A DNA stretch of 64,000 nt from Variovorax guangxiensis. Its GTDB lineage: Bacteria > Pseudomonadota > Gammaproteobacteria > Burkholderiales > Burkholderiaceae_C. Where the stretch lies: assembly GCF_003952165.1 (NCBI RefSeq), contig NZ_RXFT01000017.1:1-64000 (forward strand). The letters run 5' to 3'. The translations under genes and the position numbers were made by a program. Every line of letters begins with the position of its first letter. Positions within the stretch are counted from its first letter, which is position 1. The notes beneath the pieces were generated by a model. It was not told the DNA's origin, did not search any database, and saw nothing but the letters and a program-made list of their open reading frames with translations. Shown one piece after another: positions 1 through 8,550 of this stretch.

Positions 1-282
1 GCCATGCAGGCGCTTCAGGTTCGCTTTCAGCTCCTCCCGGCCGGCGCCTTCATCGGGAAAGATCAGGAAGGTCCTACCCGATCTTGTGGTGGCGAATCCG
101 ACGTAACCCTTGGCCTTTCTGGGCGCGGGCACGCCATCAACCATCCGGGCAGTCAGGTCGCCGGGATTGTTGATGCGCCACGGCAGCGTTCCGCCCGAGC
201 GCAGCAGGTGACGGCCGTCTTCGCAGATGAATTCGGCGACTTCGATGTTGGGGTGGTAGGTTGCGGATATCAGTCTGGACAT
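1..282 (-). CDS. T6SS-linked peptidoglycan-type effector, N-terminal part (runs off window)
   Basis: Reading the minus strand from an ATG at 282 gives 94 open codons to the window edge, so the C-terminus is missing. The visible part contains PWRINNPGDL (about residues 34-43), then a GYVGFATTRSGRTFLIFPDE stretch. This RxNNPGxL...FxxFPDExxGR layout is typical of the N-terminal domain of phage-like structural or muramidase-like proteins that are often encoded next to VgrG. It starts 17 bp downstream of the VgrG stop on the same strand, so it is probably the cargo effector delivered by that spike. Activity on cell wall is inferred from family resemblance; catalytic residues are not visible in this fragment. 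Confidence 0.7.
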   Translation of the reverse strand, partial: MSRLISATYHPNIEVAEFICEDGRHLLRSGGTLPWRINNPGDLTARMVDGVPAPRKAKGYVGFATTRSGRTFLIFPDEGAGREELKANLKRLHG

Positions 283-299
283 GCGGGTGTTTCCCTAGC

Positions 300-3035
300 T
301 CAAGCGAAGCCGTTCAGGTGGGCTTCGATGGCGGACTCGGAAAGAAAGTGGCCGAGGTCGAAAGCGCCCGCAGCCGAGGCATACATGGAGTCTTCCGCTT
401 CCGGCGATTCGGTCACGCCGTCGTCACCGGCTTGGTCATCGTCCTGCGCGCCACCTGGCTCGGTGCGAATCGTCGGAACGGGCGTCCAGTCCCAGGCCTC
501 CTCTCCAACGACCAGCACCGCCTCGTCCGGCGTTTCGAACGCGACGCGGGGCAGCCGTCCGTCGTCGGGAATGACGCCTTCGGCCAGCGTTTGGCGCTTC
601 TCGCCGAGGATCCGGTAGGGCAGCCCCGACATGCCCGCGTGCTTGAAGATCTCGTCGCTGCCAAGGGGCGCGAAGCGCACGCTGTACCTGTCGTCGTGGC
701 TCACGCCTTCCATGCGACGGCGCTTGGCCATGTCCATCGGCCCTGCATAGCTGTGGGTGGCCGCGTGCTCGCGCCAAAGGCCCTGGGTGCCGTGCACGAT
801 GCCGGAGGCACTCCACCTGGAAAAGCTGCCGCCGCCGTTGATGACGACCTCTTCCTTGGCGCTGATGCTGATCCTGTCGGACTCCATCTTGATGTCGAGC
901 CTCGCCAGGAGGTTGATGCTGTTCTGCAGGGCGACGATGTCGATGCCGGCCGTGGCTGCGGTCAGGCGGATGGCCTTGCATGCGAAAAGGCGTACGGCTT
1001 CTTTCACGCTCACCAGAAAGCTCCTGCCGGCGCTGATGCTGGTGTGCCCGCCGCTGCTCAACGCGTTGTGCGTGATGCTGGCGATGTGGGTGGCGCCCGC
1101 CGCCGTGCTCTGGATGCCTGCCGCACTGGCGAGCACGAGGTGCGGTTCGCGGAGTTCAGGGAAATCTCCATGCCGCGAATGGCGGCCCTTGATCGCATCG
1201 TTCTGTTCCTTGAGGGCCTGCGTGACCGCGTCCTGGTCGCCCGCTTCGTGCGCCTTCGCTTCCTGTGCGGTCCGGCTCTGCCGTTCATGCAGGTCGCGCG
1301 CGGCCGTCAGGCGTGCGACTGTTTCCCCAAGATCGGTGATGTGCGCATCGGCACCGGGCCTCGGCTCGGTGCTGAGCAGCAAGCCCCTTGCTGCGCGCAC
1401 CGCGGCATGGCCATCGGTACGCAACTCGGCGCCCTCGCCGCGGTCGTCCTTGCGGCCTGCCGTGTCGTCGATGCGCCCGATGTGGCCGAGGCTCAGGCTG
1501 CTGCTGAGATGGTCGCTCTTGAGCTGTGCCTGGATCTTTCCGGGCTGATCGTCCAGCACCAGGTGGTTGCCGCGCGATCCGCCTGCTGCACCCGCATTCA
1601 ATTCACGGCTGCGCAGGCCCGATAGGTTCTGCTGGTCGGGCAGCCGCCACGCGGGCATGTTCTCGGCATTGAACACACGGCCGGTGATGATGGGACAGTC
1701 CGGGTCGCCGCCGAGGAAATCGACGACCACCTCCTGGCCGACGCGCGGCAGCGCAGCCGCCCCGAACGTCTCTCCGGCCCAGGCCATGGACACGCGGATC
1801 CAGCAGCTGGAGTTCTCGTTGCGCTGCCCGATACGGTCCCAGTGGAACTGCACCTTCACGCGGCCGTACTGGTCGACCCAGATCTCTTCGTTCTTCGGCC
1901 CGACAACGATGGCCGTCTGCGGTCCGCGGGTGCGCGGCTTCGGCGTGGTGCGTGGCGTGCGCCACGCGTGGCTCACGGGCTGTGCCTCGAAGACGAAGCG
2001 CTGGACGGAGCCTTCGCCGGCATCGGCGCCTTCGGTGGCCCGGAGGTTCTCCCGCAACTCGTAGTCGACGGCAGTCAGAAGGTACTTGCGGTTCTGATCG
2101 TCCCTCGGATGGCCCGCCAGCTCGAAGATGCAGCCCGGCGCGAGTTCTCGCCTGTTTGAACGGCCGCTTGCAACGCTGCCACCGCTCAGTTGCTCTTCGA
2201 TGCGGGTGCGCGCATAGGCCTCGCCGTCGTCGTAATGCCTGTACCCACCGGGCCATTCGTACAGCTCGAGCTCGTCGTGCGAGTGGCCGGTGCGCAGCTC
2301 CCGCCGGCTGGAGAGGTCGGCCTTTGGCTTGAGCGGGTCGTAGTCGTTGGTGAAGTGCAGGCCGGAACGGACTTCTTCGCTCGTGCGCCACTCATGGATG
2401 CGTTCGTTCGAACCATCGCCACCGCCGGTCATCCCCGCCTTTTCCAACGGATGAAACCGCACCGTCTCCCCTCCGGGCATCGGATCGTGCGAGCCCAGCA
2501 CGTCATCCGCAAACACCAGCACCTGCCGCCGAGCCTCATGCCGGAAGTAGTAGTAGATGCCTTCCAGCTCGCACAGCCGCGAGACAAAAGAGAAATCGCT
2601 CTCGCCGTACTGCACGCAGTACTCCCACACGCGGTAATCGCGGGCCAGCCGCTTCTCCATGGCGTAGCCGTAGGCTTCGAGCACGTCGGCGACGATGTCC
2701 GGAACGGTCCTGCCCTGGAAGATGCGGAAGTCGCTTCGCCGCGTCGCGAGCCACAGCCACGGGCGCAGCCTCATGCGGTAGAAGCTGTGCCGTGCGTCCT
2801 CTGCGGCCAGGCCGAAGGACGCGACGACGCCGCCCAGGTAGCGCGTGCCGCCGCTCTCGGTCTGCATTGCCACGGTGGCGGTCTTGCCGAGCAGCGCTTT
2901 CGCGTCAACGTTGTTGCTGCTGCCCAGCAGTTCCACCTCGAAGTCGTGGAGCCGGCTCAGCGCCTCGCGGCCGGTCAGCCGATGGAACTGCAGCGCTTCC
3001 CCCAAGGGGGTCTGAATGCAAACCCGGCGCGTCAT
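300..3035 (-). CDS. vgrG: Type VI secretion spike protein VgrG (TssI)
   Basis: This 911-residue protein forms the trimeric tip of the type VI secretion needle. Residues 1 to about 355 are the gp27-like base (start MTRRVCIQTPLGEALQFHRL), residues 375-460 are the gp5-type OB fold (GRVKVQFHWD at 391, RVGQEVVVDFLGGDPDCP near 431), and the following several hundred residues are the DUF2345-like beta-helix stalk. From about residue 790 there is a non-stalk C-terminal extension (MDMAKRRRMEGVSHDDRYSV onward) that could dock an adaptor or effector. I chose ATG 3035 because it aligns with the usual VgrG N-terminus and overlaps the stop of a short upstream reading frame; an upstream in-frame ATG at 3125 would add 30 atypical residues. 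The next gene downstream is a probable effector. Confidence 0.93.
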   Translation of the reverse strand: MTRRVCIQTPLGEALQFHRLTGREALSRLHDFEVELLGSSNNVDAKALLGKTATVAMQTESGGTRYLGGVVASFGLAAEDARHSFYRMRLRPWLWLATRRSDFRIFQGRTVPDIVADVLEAYGYAMEKRLARDYRVWEYCVQYGESDFSFVSRLCELEGIYYYFRHEARRQVLVFADDVLGSHDPMPGGETVRFHPLEKAGMTGGGDGSNERIHEWRTSEEVRSGLHFTNDYDPLKPKADLSSRRELRTGHSHDELELYEWPGGYRHYDDGEAYARTRIEEQLSGGSVASGRSNRRELAPGCIFELAGHPRDDQNRKYLLTAVDYELRENLRATEGADAGEGSVQRFVFEAQPVSHAWRTPRTTPKPRTRGPQTAIVVGPKNEEIWVDQYGRVKVQFHWDRIGQRNENSSCWIRVSMAWAGETFGAAALPRVGQEVVVDFLGGDPDCPIITGRVFNAENMPAWRLPDQQNLSGLRSRELNAGAAGGSRGNHLVLDDQPGKIQAQLKSDHLSSSLSLGHIGRIDDTAGRKDDRGEGAELRTDGHAAVRAARGLLLSTEPRPGADAHITDLGETVARLTAARDLHERQSRTAQEAKAHEAGDQDAVTQALKEQNDAIKGRHSRHGDFPELREPHLVLASAAGIQSTAAGATHIASITHNALSSGGHTSISAGRSFLVSVKEAVRLFACKAIRLTAATAGIDIVALQNSINLLARLDIKMESDRISISAKEEVVINGGGSFSRWSASGIVHGTQGLWREHAATHSYAGPMDMAKRRRMEGVSHDDRYSVRFAPLGSDEIFKHAGMSGLPYRILGEKRQTLAEGVIPDDGRLPRVAFETPDEAVLVVGEEAWDWTPVPTIRTEPGGAQDDDQAGDDGVTESPEAEDSMYASAAGAFDLGHFLSESAIEAHLNGFA

Positions 3036-3106
3036 CGCACCACCGCGGACGCAACGGCGCACGGCGCCGGGCGAACGTGCCGGCGCGTGCCATCGAAGAT
3101 GGACAT
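3032..3106 (-). CDS. 24-codon leader ORF translationally coupled to vgrG
   Basis: A very good ribosome binding site (GGGAGG, 4 bases before ATG 3106) starts a 24-codon frame beginning MSIFDGTRRHV. It ends with TGA overlapping the vgrG start codon as ATGA. vgrG itself has no strong Shine-Dalgarno at 3035, so ribosomes finishing the short frame could re-initiate on vgrG. The peptide resembles nothing I know and may matter only through coupling. The alternative is that the binding site simply serves an upstream vgrG start. Confidence 0.4.
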   Translation of the reverse strand: MSIFDGTRRHVRPAPCAVASAVVR

Positions 3107-3311
3107 GGATCCTCCCTGAAATCATTCGTTGCCGCTCTGTTCGGCGGCATGTTTCGTCGGAGTATCCAAGTGCGCGGCGTCTTTCGTTCGACGCCGGCGA
3201 ATGCTTCAGCGGATTCGTGAACGAATGCGCGCAGCGGCGGCGGTGCCTCTGTGTGCGCCGGATCGCAGGTGTCGAATGTTCACAAGCCGCATGGGCCGCG
3301 GCCGATGCGGA

Positions 3312-4436
3312 TCACGCGTTCGCGAACCTGTCCGCATACGCGCGGAACATCGCGTTGCGCTCGTCGAGCGCCTCCTGCGTAGCGGGCACCATGATCGGCG
3401 CGCCTTCGCTCGCGAATGCCTGGCACTGTTCGACATACGGCCGAAGCTTCTCGTGATAGACCGGCGACGCCGCCGCCATGTCGCCGCCGTGCTCGGTCCA
3501 CGTGGTCGCCAGGAGCTCCGCCGAGACCATCGCCAGCGTCGTGCCCATGCCCGACAGCAGCGCGGCGCAATGCCCCGCATCGCCGATGACCGCGACATTG
3601 CCCTTGATCCAGCCCGGCATGCGCGTCTGGCTCACCGAGTCGAAGTAGAAGCCCTTGGCATCGGGGTCGATGAAGGCCGCGCGCATCGCAGGCACCTGCC
3701 AGGCATCCACGCGCGAGAGGAACCGGCCGAGCAGCCTGCGCTGCGCATCGAGGTCGCGGTAGTCGTAGTCGATCTCGGGGCTGGCGACGATCATCATTCC
3801 CTGCGGCCCGTCGCCGGCGTCGCGCACGGCGATGGTGAGGCCGGGCACGCTGAGCATCGCACGGCGCCATGGCCGGCCGGGCGGCAGATCGACGAGCGCG
3901 ACGTAGTGGCCGAAGTGCCGCACGTAGTCCCTCTCAGGCCCGAAGGCCAGCCTGCGCACGTTGGAGTGCAGGCCGTCGGCGCCGACGACCAGGTCGTAGC
4001 GGCCCCTCGCGCCGTCGGTGAAGCCGATGTCCACTCCGCCCGCTCGATCGTCGAGCGACACGATCGAAGTCCTGAAGCGGAACTCCACGCCCGACGGAAT
4101 GGCGTCCAGCAGGATCCGGTTGAGGCGGTCGCGCGTGATCTCGATGTCCTCGTCCGTCTCGTTGGCGAACCAGCGCAGGTCGAGCGTGGCGACCTGCGTT
4201 CCGCTGCCGTCGAGCACCGGCGCCGGCTCGGCGATGGCGACCTGCTCCTCGGCGATTCTCTGCAGGAGGCTCATGCGCTGCGCGGTGCCGAGCGCGCGGC
4301 CGCGAACGTCGATGGGTGCGCCCCCCGGGCGCACCCCGTCGGCGCGCTCGACCACGGTGACCCGGTGGCCCAGGCGGGCGAACCAGCAGGCGGCCGACAG
4401 GCCGGCCATGCTGGCGCCGGAAATTAGTACGTCCAT
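3312..4436 (-). CDS. FAD-dependent aromatic-type monooxygenase
   Basis: A 374-residue flavoprotein of the p-hydroxybenzoate hydroxylase superfamily, which hydroxylates aromatic or related rings with NAD(P)H and oxygen. The N-terminus has the dinucleotide-binding loop GASMAGLSAACWFARLG ending in VVER (residues 7-32), the middle has the DG-type motif VVGADGLHSNVRR near residue 150, and GDAGHCAALLSGMGTTLAM near 288 is the second FAD-binding GD motif. It is the last gene of a minus-strand run, 21 bp after the substrate-binding protein gene, so it probably acts on the compound taken up by the transporter. The substrate cannot be read from sequence. Confidence 0.85.
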   Translation of the reverse strand: MDVLISGASMAGLSAACWFARLGHRVTVVERADGVRPGGAPIDVRGRALGTAQRMSLLQRIAEEQVAIAEPAPVLDGSGTQVATLDLRWFANETDEDIEITRDRLNRILLDAIPSGVEFRFRTSIVSLDDRAGGVDIGFTDGARGRYDLVVGADGLHSNVRRLAFGPERDYVRHFGHYVALVDLPPGRPWRRAMLSVPGLTIAVRDAGDGPQGMMIVASPEIDYDYRDLDAQRRLLGRFLSRVDAWQVPAMRAAFIDPDAKGFYFDSVSQTRMPGWIKGNVAVIGDAGHCAALLSGMGTTLAMVSAELLATTWTEHGGDMAAASPVYHEKLRPYVEQCQAFASEGAPIMVPATQEALDERNAMFRAYADRFANA

Positions 4437-4457
4437 GGGCTGATCCTCCTTCTGCGG

Positions 4458-5555
4458 CTACAGCTTGATTTCGCGGGCCATCTGGATCACCGCCTGCTTG
4501 TCGAAGGCGTTGATCTCGTCGATCAGTTCGTTGGTGAACAGCCGGTTCGGGTCGCCGAGTTCGCTCGCGAGCTTGGGGTTCTTGCTGGCCTCGGCGGCCA
4601 TCTCGACGTTGGCCTTCCATTCGGCCGTCGACGATGCGCCCATGCGCTGGTCGGGGTCGTCGGGGCGGCGCATCCAGCTGTTCTTGCGGTCTTTCAGGAT
4701 GAAGGCGAGCTCCTTGCGCGCGTCGTCCTCGCTGCGGCCCTTGGGCCGGCTCTCGGGATAGACCGCCCAGTGCAGGTCGATCGCGGCTTCGAGATTCGCG
4801 TTCGAGAACAGGGTCGACTTCGCGATGCCGCGGAACAGCGCCACCAGCGACTTGCGGTCCTCCTTGAGCATCTTGCGCGGCACGCACATCCAGCCCGAGC
4901 CCACCTGCGCGAACCTGGGCGTGAGCGGCACGTAGCGCAGCTTCGTTCCCACCAGCTCGATGCGGGCGGCTGCGGTGTCGAAGGCCACCATCGCGTCCAC
5001 GCGGTCGTTGTCGATGGCCGCGCCGGCCGGCGCGCCGTCGCCGATGGCGATGTACTCGCAGCCGTCGTCCTTCAGGCCCAGCTCGGCCAGCATGGTCCTG
5101 GTGATGACGATGCCGGTGTCGCCCTGGCTGCGCACGCCGATGCGCTTGCCAGCGAGGTCGGCGGCCGACCTGATCGGGCTGCCGGGCTTCACCACGATGA
5201 CGTTTGCGTTGCGCGGCAACCACTTGTAGACGCTCACCAGGTCGAGCGACGGGTCCTTCGCCATCGCGGGCAGCAGGATGCCCGGCACCGCCGGCCCGAA
5301 GTCGACGTGGCCGGCGCGCAGGCTCTGCAGCGCCTGCGTCATGCTCGACATGTTGACGTACTCCACGTCCACGCCTCCGGGCTTGTAGAAGTTCAGCTTC
5401 GGGTGTTGGCCCGCGGTGCAGAAGCACTGCTGCGGATCGTTCACCGCCGCGGTGTTCGCCACCTTCATCACCCGCACACTCTGCGCCAGCGCCGGCAGGC
5501 TCCCGGCCAGGCCGAGGGCACCGAGGCCCAGGCCGAAATCACGTCGCGTCAACAT
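4458..5555 (-). CDS. ABC transporter substrate-binding protein, NMT1/nitrate-sulfonate type
   Basis: A 365-residue periplasmic binding protein. The N-terminus MLTRRDFGLGLGALGLAGSL followed by PALAQS has a twin-arginine-like RR and an AxA cleavage site, so export may be by Tat. The body has the SsuA/THI5-like pattern (VEYVNMSSMTQALQSLRAGHVDFG, then IGVRSQGDTGIVITRTMLAELGL) seen in taurine, sulfonate, nitrate and pyrimidine-precursor receptors. ATG 5555 was chosen over 5570 because AAGGAGCG lies directly before it and the signal peptide starts there. The permease and ATPase genes follow upstream in the same operon. The ligand is unknown; cysteines in CFCTAG near the mature N-terminus are unusual. 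Confidence 0.88.
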   Translation of the reverse strand: MLTRRDFGLGLGALGLAGSLPALAQSVRVMKVANTAAVNDPQQCFCTAGQHPKLNFYKPGGVDVEYVNMSSMTQALQSLRAGHVDFGPAVPGILLPAMAKDPSLDLVSVYKWLPRNANVIVVKPGSPIRSAADLAGKRIGVRSQGDTGIVITRTMLAELGLKDDGCEYIAIGDGAPAGAAIDNDRVDAMVAFDTAAARIELVGTKLRYVPLTPRFAQVGSGWMCVPRKMLKEDRKSLVALFRGIAKSTLFSNANLEAAIDLHWAVYPESRPKGRSEDDARKELAFILKDRKNSWMRRPDDPDQRMGASSTAEWKANVEMAAEASKNPKLASELGDPNRLFTNELIDEINAFDKQAVIQMAREIKL

Positions 5556-5609
5556 GGCTCGCTCCTTCATATGGAAAAACAGGAATCCTGAATTGCGGGG
5601 ATGCGGCGT

Positions 5610-6503
5610 TCAGACGTTCACCGTCCGCTGCGAGGTGTCCGCCGGCATCCAGTGCAGCACGCGGCGCTGGATGCGGCGCAGCAGGTCGGTCATCACGATG
5701 CCGATCACCGAGAGCACCACGCACACCGCGAAGCTGCCGCCGGTGTCGGCCTGCGCCTCCATCTGCAGGATGAGCACGCCCAGCCCCGCCTGCGCGCCGA
5801 CGAACTCGCCCACCACCGCGCCGACCACGCTGAAGGCAGCGGCCATGTTCAGCCCCGCGAAGATGTAGGGCAGCGCGCTCGGAAACTTGGCCTTGCGGAA
5901 GATCTGCCACTGCGTCGCCGAGAGCGAGCGCAGCAGGTCGATGCGGTCGGGGTCCACCGCCTTGAAGCCTGCGATGCTGGTCACCAGCACGGGGAAGAAG
6001 GTGAGCAGGCAGATGATCATCACCTTCGAGCCGACGCCGAAGCCCAGCCACACCACGATGATCGGCGCGACCGCCACCTTGGGCACGCTCTGCAGCGCGG
6101 CGACGTAGGGCTCCAGCAGCGCCTCGACCCTCGGCATCTGCGACACCACGATGCCGATCGCGAGGCCGACGCCGCTGCCGACGAGAAAGCCCAGCAGGAT
6201 CTCGGTCACGGTCACGCCGCCGTGGTACCAGAAGCCGTCCTTCGCGAGCGGCCCGGTGGCGAGGCCGCGCCACAGCGCGACCAGGATGTCGCTCACCGGC
6301 GGCACGAGGTGCTGCGGCACCTTGAAGAGCCGCACCCCCGCCTCCCACGACCCGAGCAGCGCAGCGAGCAGCAGGATCGACTGCACCCGCGTCGAGGCGA
6401 GCGGGTTGGCGCGGCGACGCGGCCTGGGGCCGGCGGCGGGGGCCGGCGCGCGGTCGCCGGATAGCGCAGGAGAGTCGGACTTGGCGAGCATGGCGGTGGT
6501 CAT
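5610..6503 (-). CDS. ABC transporter permease, SsuC/TauC type
   Basis: A 297-residue inner-membrane permease with six predicted hydrophobic segments and the inner-membrane-component loop (EAxxxxG-type region around VVSQMPRVEALLEPYVAALQ). It pairs with the binding protein downstream and the ATPase upstream to make a nitrate/sulfonate-type importer. The start at 6503 (MTTAMLAKSD) has AGAGG eight bases before it; the 17-residue extension upstream overlaps the ATPase gene and lacks such a site. The N-terminal 35 residues are Ala/Pro/Arg-rich and cytoplasmic. Confidence 0.9.
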   Translation of the reverse strand: MTTAMLAKSDSPALSGDRAPAPAAGPRPRRRANPLASTRVQSILLLAALLGSWEAGVRLFKVPQHLVPPVSDILVALWRGLATGPLAKDGFWYHGGVTVTEILLGFLVGSGVGLAIGIVVSQMPRVEALLEPYVAALQSVPKVAVAPIIVVWLGFGVGSKVMIICLLTFFPVLVTSIAGFKAVDPDRIDLLRSLSATQWQIFRKAKFPSALPYIFAGLNMAAAFSVVGAVVGEFVGAQAGLGVLILQMEAQADTGGSFAVCVVLSVIGIVMTDLLRRIQRRVLHWMPADTSQRTVNV

Positions 6504-6534
6504 CTGGTGGCCTCTTTGAATCGAACGGACGGAA

Positions 6535-7335
6535 TCAGTCGAACGAAGCCGCATGCGAGAAGCGTTGGCGGATCGACGCGGATGCGGCAGCGAAGGCGGG
6601 GTGCGACATCACGTCCATCGAGCGCGGACGCGGCAGGTCCACCGGCAGCACGCGCTCCAGCGTGCCGGGGCGCGGCGACATCACGAAGACCCTGTCGCCG
6701 AGGAACACCGCCTCGGGAATCGAGTGCGTGATCAGCACCACCGTCTTGCCGCTTTCCATCCAGATGCGCTGCAGTTCCAGGTTCATGCGCTCGCGCGTCA
6801 TGGCGTCGAGCGCGCCGAAGGGCTCGTCCATCAGCAGGATCTTGGGGTCGTGCAGCAACGCCCGCGCGATGGAGGCACGCTGCTGCATGCCGCCGCTGAG
6901 CTGGCGCGGCAGCTTGTGCTCGAAGCCTTCGAGCCGGACCATGTGCAGCAACTGCATCGCGCGCTCGCGCGCCTGCTTCGCGGGAATGCCCAGCACCTCG
7001 GCGGGCAGCATCACGTTCTCGAGGATGGTTCGCCAGGGCAGCAGGATCGAGCTCTGGAACACCACGCCCACGTCGCGCCGCGTGCCGCGTATGGGCTGGC
7101 CGTCGAGCACGACGCGGCCCATGCCGTAGTCGAGCAGGCCCGCGAGGATGCGCAGCAGCGTGCTCTTGCCGCAGCCGCTGGGCCCGACGATGGTCACGAA
7201 GCTGCCCTGCTCGATGCTGCAGTCGATGTCCTTCAGCGCGAGCACGCCTTCGGTTGCGTCGCCGAAGTGCTTGGATAGCCCTTCGATGCGGATGTAGTCG
7301 GCGCGGCCGCGCGCGCGGTCGTGGTTCGTGCTCAT
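6535..7335 (-). CDS. ABC transporter ATP-binding protein, SsuB/TauB type
   Basis: A 266-residue ATPase energising the adjacent importer. Walker A GPSGCGKSTLL, Q-loop VVFQSSILLPW, signature LSGGMQQRASIARAL, Walker B ILLMDEPFGALD and the switch histidine in VLITHSIPEA are all present. The start MSTNHDRARG at 7335 gives the normal family length; codons upstream in frame are compositionally aberrant and overlap the alpha/beta hydrolase gene. It is separated by 19 bp from the upstream hydrolase gene and by 31 bp from the permease, so the transporter and the enzymes are probably co-transcribed. Confidence 0.92.
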   Translation of the reverse strand: MSTNHDRARGRADYIRIEGLSKHFGDATEGVLALKDIDCSIEQGSFVTIVGPSGCGKSTLLRILAGLLDYGMGRVVLDGQPIRGTRRDVGVVFQSSILLPWRTILENVMLPAEVLGIPAKQARERAMQLLHMVRLEGFEHKLPRQLSGGMQQRASIARALLHDPKILLMDEPFGALDAMTRERMNLELQRIWMESGKTVVLITHSIPEAVFLGDRVFVMSPRPGTLERVLPVDLPRPRSMDVMSHPAFAAASASIRQRFSHAASFD

Positions 7336-7354
7336 GGCCTGGCTCCTTCGGGTT

Positions 7355-8131
7355 TCAGTTCTTGAGGAAGCGCACGATGTGCTGCGCCAGCATCTGCGGC
7401 GCTTGCATCGCGGTGACGTGGCCGATGCCGGGCAGCAGCACCGCATCGGCGCCGCGGATGCGGCCGGCCATCGATAGGGTCACGCTCGCGGGCACCACGC
7501 GGTCGAGCTCGCCGGCCAGCACCAGCGTGGGCGCGACGATGTCTGCCACGCCCCGCTCGATGGCGGTCAGCGCCGTCGCCATCCGCCGCGCGGAGCGCGC
7601 CGAACCGGGCCGTGCGCTCGCGAAGATGCTCCGCAGTTCGGGCCGCTGCTGCAGGAAGGCTTCGGGGAAGAACCATGTCGCCAGCTCTTGCGCCGTGGCC
7701 GGTAGCCCGCTGCGCAGCTCGGCCAGGCGCTTCGCGTCGGGGCACAGTTCTTCGTAGGGCCTCGGCAGCGGCCAGGTGCTGCCGAGCACCAGATGGTCGA
7801 CCGAGCGCGGATGCAGCAGTGCCAGCGCCTGCGCCACACGCCCGCCGAAGGACGAGCCGAACACGTGCGCGCGCCTGAAGCCCAGCGCCTTGATGAGCCG
7901 CTGTGCGTCGTCGGCAAGATCGGCCAGCGTCGATGGGCGCTGCGGCCCTTCGGTCTCGCCGCAGTCGCGCTGGTCGTAGGCGATCACGGTGAAGTGCTTC
8001 GACAGATGCGGCACCAGCGCCGAGAACATCTGGCGCGAGGCCTCGGCGCCATGCATGAGCACCAGCGGCGGGCCTTCGCCCTCGCGCTCGAAGGCGACGC
8101 GCAGTTCGCCGGCCTGCAGGAAGCCGGTCAT
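7355..8131 (-). CDS. Alpha/beta-fold hydrolase
   Basis: A 258-residue alpha/beta hydrolase. It shows the oxyanion motif LVLMHGAEASRQMF, the nucleophile elbow FGSSFGGRVAQ with serine in G-S-S-F-G, an acid candidate in LVLAGELDRVVP and a late histidine in LPGIGHVTAMQAP. Its ATG overlaps the TGA of the VOC gene by four bases, implying translational coupling. A VOC protein followed by an alpha/beta hydrolase recalls meta-cleavage pathways, where an extradiol dioxygenase product is hydrolysed, but neither specificity can be assigned here. Confidence 0.88.
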   Translation of the reverse strand: MTGFLQAGELRVAFEREGEGPPLVLMHGAEASRQMFSALVPHLSKHFTVIAYDQRDCGETEGPQRPSTLADLADDAQRLIKALGFRRAHVFGSSFGGRVAQALALLHPRSVDHLVLGSTWPLPRPYEELCPDAKRLAELRSGLPATAQELATWFFPEAFLQQRPELRSIFASARPGSARSARRMATALTAIERGVADIVAPTLVLAGELDRVVPASVTLSMAGRIRGADAVLLPGIGHVTAMQAPQMLAQHIVRFLKN

Positions 8132-8550
8132 GCCGTGCCCCCCTTCCCGCCCTGCCGATCTTCCTGGTCCATCCAGAAAGTCATCTCGATCTTCAGCCCG
8201 CGCGGGTCGTGCAGAAAGAGCTGGTGGATCGCCCAGCCCGGGATCGGCGCCTCGGCGAACGCGACGCCGTGTGCGCGAAGGTGCGCGCGCATCTCGGCGA
8301 GCCCATGGGCGCGGAACGAGATGTGGTCGACGTGGCCGGTGACGGGCTCGACCGGCTCGTCGGGCGTCGAGAGATGCGCGTAGAGGTGCACGATCGGCTG
8401 GCCGTCCGCATAGAGCCAGGCGCCGGGCGCGGGGATCTCCGGCCGCGCGCCGACTGTGAGGCGCATCACGCGGGTGTAGAAGTCCAGCAGCGGCGGCAGC
8501 TCGTGCGGCGCGCAGCGGATCGTGAAGTGGTGCAGGGCGGTCACAGGCAT
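8128..8550 (-). CDS. VOC superfamily protein (glyoxalase/dioxygenase fold)
   Basis: A 140-residue vicinal-oxygen-chelate protein. MPVTALHHFTIRC carries the first metal-ligand histidine position, the middle GHVDHISFRAHGLAEM carries the second, and FLHDPRGLKIEMTFW ends in the conserved glutamate that completes a metal site. The length equals a single VOC module pair. The start at 8550 lies ten bases inside the upstream GAF gene and the stop overlaps the hydrolase start, so all three are one translational unit. It could be a ring-cleavage dioxygenase, an isomerase or a lyase. Confidence 0.82.
   Translation of the reverse strand: MPVTALHHFTIRCAPHELPPLLDFYTRVMRLTVGARPEIPAPGAWLYADGQPIVHLYAHLSTPDEPVEPVTGHVDHISFRAHGLAEMRAHLRAHGVAFAEAPIPGWAIHQLFLHDPRGLKIEMTFWMDQEDRQGGKGGTA

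Noticed and set aside
261..1625. A 454-codon plus-strand frame opposite vgrG
   Set aside because: Composition and position mark it as an antisense shadow of VgrG.
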